Below, in pieces: positions 15,454 through 24,765 of a stretch of DNA of 64,000 nucleotides. Position numbers and translations under genes: made by a program. Source of the DNA: Laceyella putida (GTDB lineage Bacteria; Bacillota; Bacilli; Thermoactinomycetales; Thermoactinomycetaceae); assembly GCF_042665195.1 (NCBI RefSeq), contig NZ_JBHTBW010000052.1, positions 1-64,000 on the forward strand. Direction: 5' to 3'. The notes below the pieces were generated by a model. It searched no databases. It was not told the DNA's origin and saw only the letters and a list, made by a program, of their open reading frames with translations. Position 1 is the stretch's first letter, and every line of letters begins with the position of its first letter.

Positions 15454-17018
15454 TTTTGGCGCACTTTATCCTGTGGATGCATCATCTTCGGACGCTGTTT
15501 CATCTTCGAAATCGGCAGTCGGATAATGAAATCTTTCCAGTCGCTTAAGCGGTAGGGGACTGCCGGAGATACATAAGGAACACCGAAGCTTTTCAGCTTC
15601 ACAAAATGGATGGCGATCATCAGGAAAAAGAGGATCACCCCATATATGCCCAACACCCCTGCACAGATCATGCCGGCAAAACGCAGCATTCTCAGAGCGA
15701 TTCCCGCTTCATACATCGGGATGGCGAAGGAGGAGATCGCCGTGATTGCCACGATGATAACCTTTATCGGACTGACAACTCCCGCCCTTACAGCGGCTTC
15801 GCCAATCACCAGCCCGCCGACGAGCCCGACCGTTTGGCCCACCGGCCTGGGCAGACGCAGTCCGGCTTCCCGTAAAATCTCAATCGCTGTTTCCATAAGC
15901 AAAGCTTCAATTAAAGCGGGAAACGGAACTCCCTCCCGCGTGCCTGCGATGGCAAGGGCCAGTTTGGTAGGAATCAATCCCTGATGATAAGAAAGGAAAG
16001 CGACATAGAGGGCCGGAAGGAACAGGGAAAAAAAGGCTGCCACAAATCGCATCGTCCGGAGCAGCGTACTCGGAAGCCAGCGCGAATAATAATCCTCCGG
16101 GGATTGCAAGAGCATAAAAAACGTGAGCGGTACAATAAGCGCAAAAGGCGTCCCGTCCAGTAAGATGGCCACCCGCCCTTCTAGGAGTGCACTCATGACA
16201 CGGTCCGGGCGTTCCGTACTCTGGACTTGCGGAAACGGACTCAGATAATTGTCTTCAATCAAATGCTCAATGTATCCGGATTCTGGTACATCATCGATGT
16301 CGATGCGCTCGATGCGGCTTTTCACCTCTTGAACCAGATCCGGGTTCGCAATTCCGTCCATATAAGCGATGATCAATTTTTTCTTCGTGCGCCGCCCCAC
16401 CTCATAAGGGACGATGGTCAACTCGGAAGCGGGAAGCCCGCGCCGCAAAAGCGAAATATTGTCGACTAATGTTTCATTAAAGCCGAGCCTTGGCCCGCGT
16501 ACTAACGATTCTGTAATCGGTTCCTCCATATTACGGGATTTCCAGGACTGTGTTCCCAGGATGAAAACCTCAGATACCCCATCGACGAAAAACGCTGTAG
16601 ATCCTGTCAATACCTCTTTCACTACATCTTTTAAGCTGTAAACTTCCTTTATTTTGCTGACAGGCAGAACATGATCTTTCAAAAAGTCCGTGATATTTCC
16701 GGGCAGTTGTTTCGCAGGATAGGACTCTGTAACATCAAGCGTGAGTGATTTTATAATCTTGTCGATCAGGTCGTGATCTGTCAATCCATCGATAAAAACC
16801 ACCGCAGCCTGAAGATCGGTGGATCCCAGTTTAAACTGCCGAAATATGACATCCGGATTGTGGCCGATCTCATTTTTGACGAGTACAAGATTAGAGGTTA
16901 AGAGGTTAAATCACTTGTAAGTTCAGTGGTCGGCATTTTGGTTGGACATGAACTTTTGTGGAGATGATTTCGCTTTTTCCTGTTTCCCAATCTTATTTAA
17001 TTTCCTGCGTCTAAACAT
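15450..17018 (-). pseudogene. GerAA-type receptor A subunit with two in-frame TGA stops
   Basis: The conserved body (VVFIDGLTD..., RPDRVMSALLEGRVAILLDG, TFFMLLQSPEDYYSRW, five TM helices, GTREGVPFPALIEALLMET) is intact from 16802 to 15450. The gene must start upstream: ATG at 17018 behind AAAGGAAGAG opens MFRRRKLNKIGKQEKAKSS, the usual basic GerA tail, in the same frame. Between them codons 32 and 36 are TGA (near 16923-16925 and 16911-16913). The sum is 522 codons, normal for GerA. After the stops the frame continues into VKNEIGHNPDVIFRQFKLGS, the standard GerA N-domain. No ATG/GTG/TTG exists between the stops and 16802. Pseudogene, read-through or internal start at the GTG are the options. 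Confidence 0.8.
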
Positions 17019-17032
17019 CGACACTCTTCCTT

Positions 17033-17146
17033 TCAAGTGCGAATCCAGTTGGCTAATTTTTTAATGACATACGGGATGAGAAAAGCGAAAAACGCCCCTA
17101 AGAAAACATCCCAATCAGGCAGGTAGGAAACGATTGCTTGCCACAT
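17033..17146 (-). CDS. Small single-helix membrane protein leading the ger operon
   Basis: A 37-residue ORF with RBS AGGTGA 8 bases from its ATG. The sequence has one transmembrane helix (DVFLGAFFAFLIPYVI) with a basic tail KKLANWIRT. It ends 14 bases before the GerA start. Small hydrophobic D-type subunits accompany some germinant receptors, though they are usually longer with two helices, so a receptor-accessory role is inferred from position. Confidence 0.5.
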   Translation of the reverse strand: MWQAIVSYLPDWDVFLGAFFAFLIPYVIKKLANWIRT

Positions 17147-17284
17147 ATGAATCACCTGATGTTAATATGTGCATTTGAAAAAATCTCATGCAGAAAGAGG
17201 GGTTAATATGCGGAATATAAGAAACATCGTGATTATGTTTACCTGGAATCCTTTTTCTTAGCTTGATGGCGACGGTCTTACTGA

Positions 17285-17313
17285 TTGAATATTCCCTTTA
17301 TTTTTGTTATGGT
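17285..17313 (+). promoter_or_regulatory. Promoter of the TetR gene
   Basis: TTGAAT (17285-17290), 17-bp spacer, TATGGT (17308-17313). The operator palindrome begins immediately after, so repressor binding would block it. Confidence 0.5.
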
Positions 17314-17331
17314 TTACTTACCGGTAGGTAA
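17314..17331. promoter_or_regulatory. TetR-type operator palindrome
   Basis: TTACTTACCGGTAGGTAA, an 18-bp palindrome with one mismatch centred on CCGG. It lies between the -10 element and the start codon of the TetR gene, as expected for autoregulation. Confidence 0.6.
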
Positions 17332-17346
17332 TTGGGAAGGTGTTGA

Positions 17347-17940
17347 ATGATGAATCAATCAACAAGAGAAAAAATCGAAAAAATAGCACTTAGACTTTTT
17401 GCTATGAATGGTTATGAAGCAACTACGATGAATCAAATTGCCGAGCAAGTTGGCATCACTAAGCCTGCCATCTATGTTTATTTCAAGGGAAAGGAGGAAT
17501 TATACCTAGCTATCCTTGAAAAATGCATTATCCAGTATCGTCAGTTTATGGATCAAATCATCAATGAAGCAAAAAAACTAGAGTTTCAAGATCAGCTATT
17601 TTATATTTTCCGACAATATATTCTCTTTTTTGCAAAAAATACGGAGATTTCCGCGTTTTGGAACCGTGTAATGTTGTTTCCACCTGTGCCACTAAAAGAA
17701 CGAATCTTTCAAGATCTTTCCCAAATGGAATTAGGCTATTCAAGTAAGTTGCGTGCCATCTTTGAGCAGGGGATCCGTGCAGGAAAAATTCGAAACACTC
17801 CCTTGGAAGAGATCGATTTTTCTTTCCGATGTGTAAGAGCTGGATTGCTTATGGCTTTTCTCTTAAATCCTGGCTTCGAAGAGCAAAAAATCGAAAGGGT
17901 ATGGAAGGATTATTGGTTTGGAATCAGCGTGGATTCCTAA
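17347..17940 (+). CDS. TetR/AcrR-family transcriptional regulator
   Basis: A 197-residue regulator. The N-terminal HTH is canonical (ALRLFAMNGYEATTMNQIAE, then VGITKPAIYVYFKGKEELY). The C-terminal ligand domain is Phe/Tyr-rich and ends in AGLLMAFLLNPGFEE. The operator directly upstream indicates autorepression. The next gene, 66 bases on, encodes a C45 acyltransferase/hydrolase and is the probable target. ATG 17347 and 17350 are both possible. Confidence 0.9.
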   Translation: MMNQSTREKIEKIALRLFAMNGYEATTMNQIAEQVGITKPAIYVYFKGKEELYLAILEKCIIQYRQFMDQIINEAKKLEFQDQLFYIFRQYILFFAKNTEISAFWNRVMLFPPVPLKERIFQDLSQMELGYSSKLRAIFEQGIRAGKIRNTPLEEIDFSFRCVRAGLLMAFLLNPGFEEQKIERVWKDYWFGISVDS

Positions 17941-18006
17941 GACAAGTAGTAGTGAACGGGACCGAAGAAGGTATCCACAAAAACAGCACGAAAGGTAGGG
18001 CTTCTA

Positions 18007-19074
18007 GTGGAAGAAACGAAATCATTACCTGTCGTGGAGTGTTATGGAACTCCATACGAGATCGGAATGCAAATAGGAAATGCTTGTAAAGGGGAGATTT
18101 TGTTTTCTCTAGAGGATTCACTTAGTATTTTAGCAAGAGGATATCAAACAGAGATTGATCATGTCATTGCTGAAGCATCTAAATTTATTCCCGCCACACA
18201 AGCCTATGATCCCGAACTGATTCAACAGCTCCAAGGACAAGCAGACGCACTGGGCATTTCCTTTCAGCGAATGTTCGCACTTCGCACAATATTAGAATTA
18301 TCTTTTTATTATAGAAATATTCTAGGTCTTTGCACTTCGTTTGCAGCCAGCGGCAAAGTGACGGCTGACGGAAAAACGATTTTGGGACAAAACATTGATT
18401 GGTACCCCAGGTACTCGATGTATTTGTTAAAAATCCATCATCGAAGTGGCATCAGGCAGCTTGCCTTGTCTTTAGGAGGGATTGTGGAATATACCTTAAG
18501 CTCGGCTGGATTCGGAATGTGTGCCAACTCTCTTTTTACGGAAACAGGCACCTATCGGTTTAATATCCCCTTGGCCTGCTATCTTCCAAAAGTGATGAGG
18601 CAATTTTCCTTTAAGGACGCAGTTGATTTGTTGCAACAAATGGCAAGAGGAGTTGGATATTATCATCTGGCTAGCGCGAGCGGAGAAATGGTTGGTATCG
18701 AAAGTGTATTTGATGATGTTGAAATGATCGAACCACACCATGATTTATTGTTTCATACCAATTGTTATTGTACCGAGCGGTTTCAAGCCCACGATATGGC
18801 TGCTACGATTTTGCCAGATAGTTTAAAACGAAGGGAAAGAATGCAACATTTGCTGGGACAACACGCGGGATCCATCACGCCCGAGACGATGATGAAGATT
18901 TTGTCCGACCACCAAGATTATCCCGTAAGCATCTGCAGACATCCTGATCCCCATAAAACAGCGATTTGGGAAATGCAAACGCTAGCCTCGTTCATCATGG
19001 TTCCAGAAGAAGGAATAATGTATATAGCCAATGGCAATCCCTGTTCCAACGAGTTTTTAATCTATTCGATATAA
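18007..19074 (+). CDS. C45-family autoproteolytic acyltransferase/hydrolase
   Basis: A 355-residue Ntn-hydrolase related to isopenicillin N acyltransferase. The family pattern is seen in GTPYEIGMQIGNACKG at residues 14-29, and in GLCTSFAA where Cys109 would be the autoprocessing nucleophile. The following GKTILGQNIDWYPRY (Asn/Asp) is typical. Homologues cleave or transfer acyl groups on beta-lactams, N-acyl amino acids or acyl-peptides. No signal peptide. Start GTG behind AAAGGTAGGG. It follows a TetR gene, so expression is likely induced by an acyl or antibiotic ligand. Confidence 0.85.
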   Translation: MEETKSLPVVECYGTPYEIGMQIGNACKGEILFSLEDSLSILARGYQTEIDHVIAEASKFIPATQAYDPELIQQLQGQADALGISFQRMFALRTILELSFYYRNILGLCTSFAASGKVTADGKTILGQNIDWYPRYSMYLLKIHHRSGIRQLALSLGGIVEYTLSSAGFGMCANSLFTETGTYRFNIPLACYLPKVMRQFSFKDAVDLLQQMARGVGYYHLASASGEMVGIESVFDDVEMIEPHHDLLFHTNCYCTERFQAHDMAATILPDSLKRRERMQHLLGQHAGSITPETMMKILSDHQDYPVSICRHPDPHKTAIWEMQTLASFIMVPEEGIMYIANGNPCSNEFLIYSI

Positions 19075-19307
19075 AAATGCCTTTGCAATATGTCATTGTA
19101 GGCTTTTTTGCTTAAGAATCCTGAAGCCATTTCAACTCTTATACGAATACAGGGGGGTAACGCGTCCCAGTCACAGGATTCGTTTTTTGTGTATTGAACG
19201 TTTTAAGTAAGCTAGTGGGTACCTGAACTAGGCCAATACCCCGGCTTATTTTTTTATCTTTCCACTAACGGCAAGTTACGCCGTGGGCAGCTCGCCCTTT
19301 TCCATCT

Positions 19308-19347
19308 GGAAAACAAAGCACTTACCATTGTACCGGCAAGTGCTTTG
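19308..19347 (-). terminator. Terminator of the DUF2238 gene; rest of 19075-19351 empty
   Basis: AAAGCACTT and AAGTGCTTT form the stem, followed on the minus strand by GTTTTC. A weaker hairpin at 19080-19108 with TTTTTT likely ends the C45 gene. I see no gene in 19075-19351. Confidence 0.6.
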
Positions 19348-19351
19348 TCGA

Positions 19352-19972
19352 TTAGAGAGATTCGTTATTCCCTTTGTTCATTTGTCTATCATGCATGCGG
19401 CTAAACAAGGCTAAGGATAATACAGCCCCGATGAGTGCACATGTCATATCCCATTGGGGATCCCAGACATCGCCTTGCGTGCCGAGAAAAGCATCCACTT
19501 GCGCGCCGCCGACCAAAGCGCTAAAAAATTCAAGCAGCTCATATGCCGCGCTGAAAGCCAAGCAGACACACACCACCAGAAATGCGAGCCAACGCCGATG
19601 CAACACGATTTGTCTGCGAATAAAGATTTCGCGGGCAAAGATGGCCGGCGCCAAGCCTTGAATGACATGGGCAAAGCGGTCATAATAGTTGCGGTCTAAC
19701 TGGAATTGATCGCGAATGGTGTTGAACAGAGGCATCTCCGCGTATGTGTAGTGCCCGCCGATAAAGATGACAATGGACCAGAATAAGATTAGAAGATAAG
19801 TGAGGTGTGTAAGGGGGAAACGCGGATACATATAAATCAGTACAGCAATAAAGATGGTTGAAGGGGCAACCTCAAGAAACCAGGTGAACCGCTCGAGCGG
19901 TTCGATCGCTGACCAGATGAAAACGATGAGTCCGATAAGTAAATAGATAAGATGCCGGTGACTATCGTTCAT
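19352..19972 (-). CDS. DUF2238 (YjdF-like) membrane protein
   Basis: A 206-residue protein with about six transmembrane helices. Recognised by IGGHYTYAEMPLFNTIRDQF, the YDRFAHVIQGL block, YELLEFFSALVGG and FLGTQGDVWDPQWDM, the ordered motifs of the DUF2238/YjdF family. Conserved acidic and His residues in these loops suggest metal or lipid chemistry, but no function is established. Monocistronic, terminator-closed. Confidence 0.85.
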   Translation of the reverse strand: MNDSHRHLIYLLIGLIVFIWSAIEPLERFTWFLEVAPSTIFIAVLIYMYPRFPLTHLTYLLILFWSIVIFIGGHYTYAEMPLFNTIRDQFQLDRNYYDRFAHVIQGLAPAIFAREIFIRRQIVLHRRWLAFLVVCVCLAFSAAYELLEFFSALVGGAQVDAFLGTQGDVWDPQWDMTCALIGAVLSLALFSRMHDRQMNKGNNESL

Positions 19973-20185
19973 GATGACTCCTTTCAGAACGAAATGATTA
20001 GTCGATTAATTAGATTTTATCACACATTTCGCGTTCTAAGAAGAGAGCATCCGGCTATTTTGCCGCCATTTGCCCTGGGGGAACAGATCAACAAAAAGTC
20101 AATCAACCGGTGAAAAACGGGTAAGGGTTGGTAAACTTTTTGTAGCTAGCGCAACACGACAGATTCCATTTATTGGGTCAATTAG

Positions 20186-20296
20186 ATGAGTTTGAAAAGG
20201 TACATAACACGATTGGTTATGTCGATGGTCGCTGTACTGTTGGTCATCGGTGGCACACCGGTTAGCGCCAAGTCACCGGATGCAAAGTCAACATAA
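20186..20296 (+). CDS. Tiny ORF with a signal peptide
   Basis: Thirty-six codons reading MSLKRYITRLVMSMV..., a basic start, a hydrophobic core and a VSA-like cleavage site (GGTPVSA) followed by only KSPDAKST. No good ribosome site (TTGGGTC). Either a secreted micropeptide or the leftover N-terminus of a secreted protein. It ends exactly at a strong terminator. Confidence 0.3.
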   Translation: MSLKRYITRLVMSMVAVLLVIGGTPVSAKSPDAKST

Positions 20297-20343
20297 CAAA
20301 CAAACCGGTCACCCCTTAGCGTGCAGGGTACCGGTTTGTTTGT
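20296..20343. terminator. Strong bidirectional terminator
   Basis: Fourteen-base perfect arms ACAAACAAACCGGT and ACCGGTTTGTTTGT. It lies 10 bases past the minus-strand MHS transporter stop and directly after the tiny plus-strand ORF. Confidence 0.75.
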
Positions 20344-20352
20344 GTCTGGGAG

Positions 20353-21678
20353 CTATTCAGATTGCTCGCGCATTTCATCGTCGAGCTCGGCTTCGATGCG
20401 GGAGACCTTAGAAGACTCAGCCATACGCCAGTAGACGATGAAGCTCACGGCAATACAGGCAGCTACGTAGTAGTAGAAGAGTGACTCGAAGCCAATGCTC
20501 TTGCACCATAACGCGATGAACTCCGCCGTCCCGCCGAACACCGCCACGGTGACTCCGTAAGGGAAACCCACGCCAAGGGCACGGACTTCTGTTGGGAAGA
20601 GCTCGGCTTTCACGATTGCATTAATGGAAGTGTAACCAGTGACAACGATGAGACCCGCCATCATGAGCAAGAAAGCGCCGATAGGGTTTTTCGTCTGTTC
20701 CAAGATAAGGAACAGTGGCACCGTCAACAACGTTCCGAGGATACCGAAACTAATCAATAGCGGGCGCCGTCCAATCCGGTCGGACAGCATGCCGGCGAGA
20801 GGTTGAAGTACGACGAATACCAGCAGGGCAACAAAGTTGATCCAGCTGACGACCTCCGTGGGGAGTCCCACCGTATTCACCATGAACTTTTGTAAGTACG
20901 TTGTGTAGGTATAGAAGGCAACAGTTCCGCCGAGCGTAAGTCCGACTACTGTCAGCACCGCCTTGGGGTGCTTCATCAGAGCTCGAATTGTCCCAGCGCT
21001 AGCCCGGCTTTCAGAACCCATTTTTGAGAACTGCTCTGATTCGTCCATCGTGCGGCGCAGCCACAATACAGCCAATGCCCCCATTGCTCCGATAACGAAG
21101 GGAATACGCCAGCCCCAGGACTTCATATCGGGTTCACTGAGTATTTGTTGGAGGATGATCTGAACACCCAGTGCCACCAGCTGTCCGGCAATGAGCGTGA
21201 CGTACTGGAAGCTCGAATAGAAGCCGCGGCGGCCGCTGCTGGCCATTTCGGACAGGTACGTTGCCGAAGTTCCATATTCTCCACCTAGCGACAACCCTTG
21301 GAGAAGGCGTGCGATAACCAGAATAATGGGAGCCAACACGCCAATGGTTCCATAACCAGGTGTGCAGGCAATAATCAGAGAACCACCGGCCATGACGGAG
21401 ATGGAAAGCGTCAGCGCGGCACGACGGCCATGACGATCGGCGTATCGGCCCAACAGCAGGCTCCCTATCGGGCGCATCAGGAAGCCGACGGCGAAGATCG
21501 CCGCTGTGTTAAGCAGTTGGCTTGTCGGGTCTCCCTTGGGGAAGAACTCGGCCGAGAAATACACCGCGAAAGCAGTATAGACGTACCAGTCGTACCATTC
21601 AATTAGATTTCCAACCGATCCTTTGAAGATGTTGCCTGCGATGCGTCGCTTCTTTAAGCGCTCGATGGATTGAGACAT
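20353..21678 (-). CDS. MFS transporter, metabolite:H+ symporter (KgtP/ProP-like)
   Basis: A 441-residue, twelve-helix MHS-family permease. Seen are GNLIEWYDWYVYTAF at the start, GRYADRHGRRAAL in loop 2-3, ARLLQGLSLGGEYGTSATYL in helix 4-5, and LSDRIGRRPLL in loop 8-9. The family imports dicarboxylates such as alpha-ketoglutarate, or citrate, proline or betaine with protons. The sequence has GC-richer codons than its neighbours, so acquisition from another lineage is possible. No operon partner; substrate not predictable. Confidence 0.9.
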   Translation of the reverse strand: MSQSIERLKKRRIAGNIFKGSVGNLIEWYDWYVYTAFAVYFSAEFFPKGDPTSQLLNTAAIFAVGFLMRPIGSLLLGRYADRHGRRAALTLSISVMAGGSLIIACTPGYGTIGVLAPIILVIARLLQGLSLGGEYGTSATYLSEMASSGRRGFYSSFQYVTLIAGQLVALGVQIILQQILSEPDMKSWGWRIPFVIGAMGALAVLWLRRTMDESEQFSKMGSESRASAGTIRALMKHPKAVLTVVGLTLGGTVAFYTYTTYLQKFMVNTVGLPTEVVSWINFVALLVFVVLQPLAGMLSDRIGRRPLLISFGILGTLLTVPLFLILEQTKNPIGAFLLMMAGLIVVTGYTSINAIVKAELFPTEVRALGVGFPYGVTVAVFGGTAEFIALWCKSIGFESLFYYYVAACIAVSFIVYWRMAESSKVSRIEAELDDEMREQSE

Positions 21679-22642
21679 TGTTACATCCTCCTCTTGAAGT
21701 ACTGGTTTGAACGCTTCTTTATTGGCCTCGTCAACACTCAGATGCTTTGATAACTATCAGAAACACTATTTCTTTTCAAAGAATATCATTTATCATTCAG
21801 TAACGACAGTTTAGAATTGATAGTTGTACCGGTATTTGGGAGTTGTTGCATAAAACTAACGGACATTTTAACATCTTCGAGGAGGAAAGAGGCGCAAAAA
21901 CAGAAATCGGGCTCCTGACGCATTTGGCCCATTTCGCCGTTAAAAAGAGTAGTGAGAATAGATATTCTTGGAACAGATCAAGTCAAAAACACACGAATCG
22001 TTCTGATAACATCCAACAATCATATATGGGGTGGAGGGAGCATCGACCGATTTTGCTGACATTTGCCCAATAAATGAAAAAAATGACTTGAGGCGTTACT
22101 TAGGAAACTCAAGTCATTTCGTGTTTATACAGGGTATTCAGTAATTACAAATAGCATGAATGGCGATAAATGATCTACACCCAGTCATCATATGCTATTA
22201 ATAAATTTTTTCGTTTCATTTCTCAATACTATAGTTAACTTTATCTATTGAGACGCGAAAGAAAGATGCTGATCAAGTATGAAAACAGCATCATCGATTT
22301 ATACTTATATACTCAACGTAACAAAATATTTGTTTTGTAACGGTATATGTGGGTGTTTCAGGGCGGAAAAGCGGCCTTCTGGCCGCCTGCTTCTCCTTTT
22401 TTATCTAAATACAGAAACGACTACCTACACGTTAAGCAATCGATTGTTTATTTTATTTGATCATTCGATCCCTTCCGTTGCCGAGCATTCAGATGGTACA
22501 CTCAACAAGAGGTACGAGATCGATCCTATGAAGAATTGTACGCTTAGACATAATCCCCTGTACGTTAAGAACAGAAAAACAGCCCACTGCAAGAACAGTG
22601 AGCTTGTTCAACATATCAACATCAACAGTTTGTTTAAAGAGC
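21679..22642. other. Gene-poor interval with three hairpins
   Basis: No supported gene. AAATGACTTGAG / CTCAAGTCATTT at 22081-22119 is a strong stem. GCGGCC-TTCT-GGCCGC at 22371-22386 is followed by TTTT on the minus strand. AGCTCACTG / CAGTGGGCT (minus strand, 22574-22604) with a following GTTTTTC is the likely terminator of the ABC exporter gene. Longer open frames here lack ribosome sites and family likeness. Confidence 0.5.
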
Positions 22643-24385
22643 TTATACTTGCAATTCAAACTGCTTGGAATACAGGTGTGCATACACTCCATCGCGTGCA
22701 AGTAACGCATCGTGCGTACCTTGTTCCACAATACCGTCCTCCGTTAGTACAATAATTCGTTGAGCATTGCGGATAGTGGAAAGGCGATGGGCAATAACGA
22801 GGGTCGTACGTCCTTTAGCTAACGATTCTAGTGATTTCTTGACGATGCTTTCACTCTCGTTATCTAGCGCGCTCGTTGCCTCATCTAAAATCAGAACGGG
22901 TGGATTTTTTAAGAATACGCGAGCGATACTTAGTCGCTGCTTTTGACCACCAGACAATTTGACACCTCTTTGTCCGATCTCGGAGTGGTAGCCATTTGGC
23001 AAGCTCATAATAAAGTCATGGGCATTGGCGTGCTTGGCTGCCGCGATAATTTCTTCATCGCTCGCCGCTGGATTTCCGTAGCGGATATTTTCCATCACCG
23101 TTCCCGCAAAAAGGTAAACATCTTGCTGTACAATACCGATGTTATTTCTTAATGACTGCAGGTCGATATCACGGACGTTGATCCTGTCTAGTAACACCTC
23201 CCCATCTGTCACATCATAAAAGCGAGGGATGAGCGAGCATAATGTAGTTTTTCCCGCACCAGACGGACCAACTAACGCAACGTACTCTCCCGGTTGTATA
23301 CGAAGCGACAGGTTTACTAAGACATTGTCCAAATGGTCTTCGTAACGGAAGGAAACTTGCTTGAACTCAATCTCACCATGTACCTCTGGCAAGGTTATGG
23401 CATTCGGTTTGTTTTCGATTGCTGGCTTCAGATTCATGATTTCCATAAAGCGCTGGAAGCCAGTGATTCCTTCTTGAAACTGCGTGCTCATATGAGTCAG
23501 TCGTTGAATTGGCTCAATCATAAAGCTGATATACAGTAAGAAAGTAATCAAATCAGCTAACTCTAAAGTGTTATTCACAATACTAGCACTACCAAAGATA
23601 ATCACCGTGATCGTAATCAGTTGGATAAACGCTTCAACACCATTGAAAAAATACGCTTCAGCCTTGTACGTTTTCTTTCGGCTATCGAGGAAACGATTAT
23701 TTTCTCGGTTAAACTTCTCAATCTCTACGTGCTCGTTGGCAAACGATTTTACCACGCGGATTCCCGATAGACTATTCTCTACCTGTGCGTTTACGTCCCC
23801 GATTCGCTCTTTGTTTCTTCTTAATGCCTTGTTCAACTTCTTATTAAAATACAATGTAAAGACACCTAAGAATGGTAAAAAACAGAACACAGCGATCGTT
23901 AAGGGGGCGTTAATAAAGAACAAAATGACAAATGCTCCAATAAAACGGGCGAGATATTTGACGTAGTCTTCTGGACCGTGATGGTAGAGCTCGGAAAGCA
24001 GTAGCAGGTCATTCGTTATTCGAGACATGAGCTGACCTGTCTTTTCCTTATCGTAAAAGCTTAAGGAAAGCTTCTGCATATGCGCGAACAACTCGCTACG
24101 CATATCCCTTTCCATACGAGCACCGACCTCATGACCTTTGTAGTCTACAAAGTAGTTCCCGATATTCTGGATCGCGACTAAAACAAGCATCAGCCCACCA
24201 ATCCAGTACACTTCACCTAGCGCAGTGGATAAGTCTCCTTCCAGAACATCTTTCGTAATATACCGAACGAGCAATGGAAACACCAAAGTCACAGCAGATA
24301 CGATAAAGGCGCACGCCAATACCGAAAGAAACAACTTTAAATACGGTTTGTAATATGAGAAAAATTTTTTTACTGGAAAACGCAT
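22643..24385 (-). CDS. ABC exporter, fused TM-ATPase half transporter
   Basis: A 580-residue type IV ABC exporter of the MsbA/BmrA/YfiC kind. Six TM helices fill about residues 1-310 (coupling loop GARMERDMRSELFAHMQKLS). The ATPase shows Walker A GPSGAGKTT, Q-loop IVQQDVYLF, signature LSGGQKQR, Walker B VLILDEATSALD and switch HRLS. It would act as a homodimer or with a second half transporter elsewhere; none is adjacent. Substrate may be a drug, lipid or peptide. An AT-rich partial palindrome (GTGTTATTTAAATAAACAC) at about 24403-24421 lies just upstream and could be a regulator site. Confidence 0.9.
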   Translation of the reverse strand: MRFPVKKFFSYYKPYLKLFLSVLACAFIVSAVTLVFPLLVRYITKDVLEGDLSTALGEVYWIGGLMLVLVAIQNIGNYFVDYKGHEVGARMERDMRSELFAHMQKLSLSFYDKEKTGQLMSRITNDLLLLSELYHHGPEDYVKYLARFIGAFVILFFINAPLTIAVFCFLPFLGVFTLYFNKKLNKALRRNKERIGDVNAQVENSLSGIRVVKSFANEHVEIEKFNRENNRFLDSRKKTYKAEAYFFNGVEAFIQLITITVIIFGSASIVNNTLELADLITFLLYISFMIEPIQRLTHMSTQFQEGITGFQRFMEIMNLKPAIENKPNAITLPEVHGEIEFKQVSFRYEDHLDNVLVNLSLRIQPGEYVALVGPSGAGKTTLCSLIPRFYDVTDGEVLLDRINVRDIDLQSLRNNIGIVQQDVYLFAGTVMENIRYGNPAASDEEIIAAAKHANAHDFIMSLPNGYHSEIGQRGVKLSGGQKQRLSIARVFLKNPPVLILDEATSALDNESESIVKKSLESLAKGRTTLVIAHRLSTIRNAQRIIVLTEDGIVEQGTHDALLARDGVYAHLYSKQFELQV

Positions 24386-24592
24386 GATTTACCCCTTTTT
24401 TTGTGTTATTTAAATAAACACATATAAGGGGTACACCATTTACAAATAAGAAGATGTTCCGTGCAGGAGTAAACATCATATTTCATCGATTTATACTATA
24501 AAAAATAATCGGAAATATCCATCTTATCTTGTTAGTAATCACTTAGGGGTATATTCGAGATACGCACAAAAACGGCACGAAAGTTCCAACCT

Positions 24593-24632
24593 GTGTAAAA
24601 AAATTCCCCCTCAGCAAATTGCTAAGGGGGTA
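24593..24632 (-). terminator. Terminator of the glt operon
   Basis: CCCCCTTAGCAA and its imperfect partner, read on the minus strand, form a stem followed by AATTTTTTT. It lies about 135 bases past the gltD stop. Nothing else was seen in 24386-24765 apart from the partial palindrome noted for the ABC gene. Confidence 0.65.
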
Positions 24633-24765
24633 AATGGATTTGATCACTTAATATCGTAACCAACGATTCTTTTGTCAAATTCATTAGCATTTGCATTGCT
24701 GGTTGAATTAGAGAGTTCCCCCATAAAGAGAGAACCCTCTTGTTGATATCCGCATGATTAGTGTC

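Noticed and set aside
15606..15984. Plus-strand frames opposite the ger genes
   Set aside because: Low-complexity shadows of GerA-type transmembrane coding sequence.
22279..22755. 158-codon plus-strand ORF
   Set aside because: Overlaps the C-terminus of the ABC exporter on the other strand and includes its terminator; no protein-like features.
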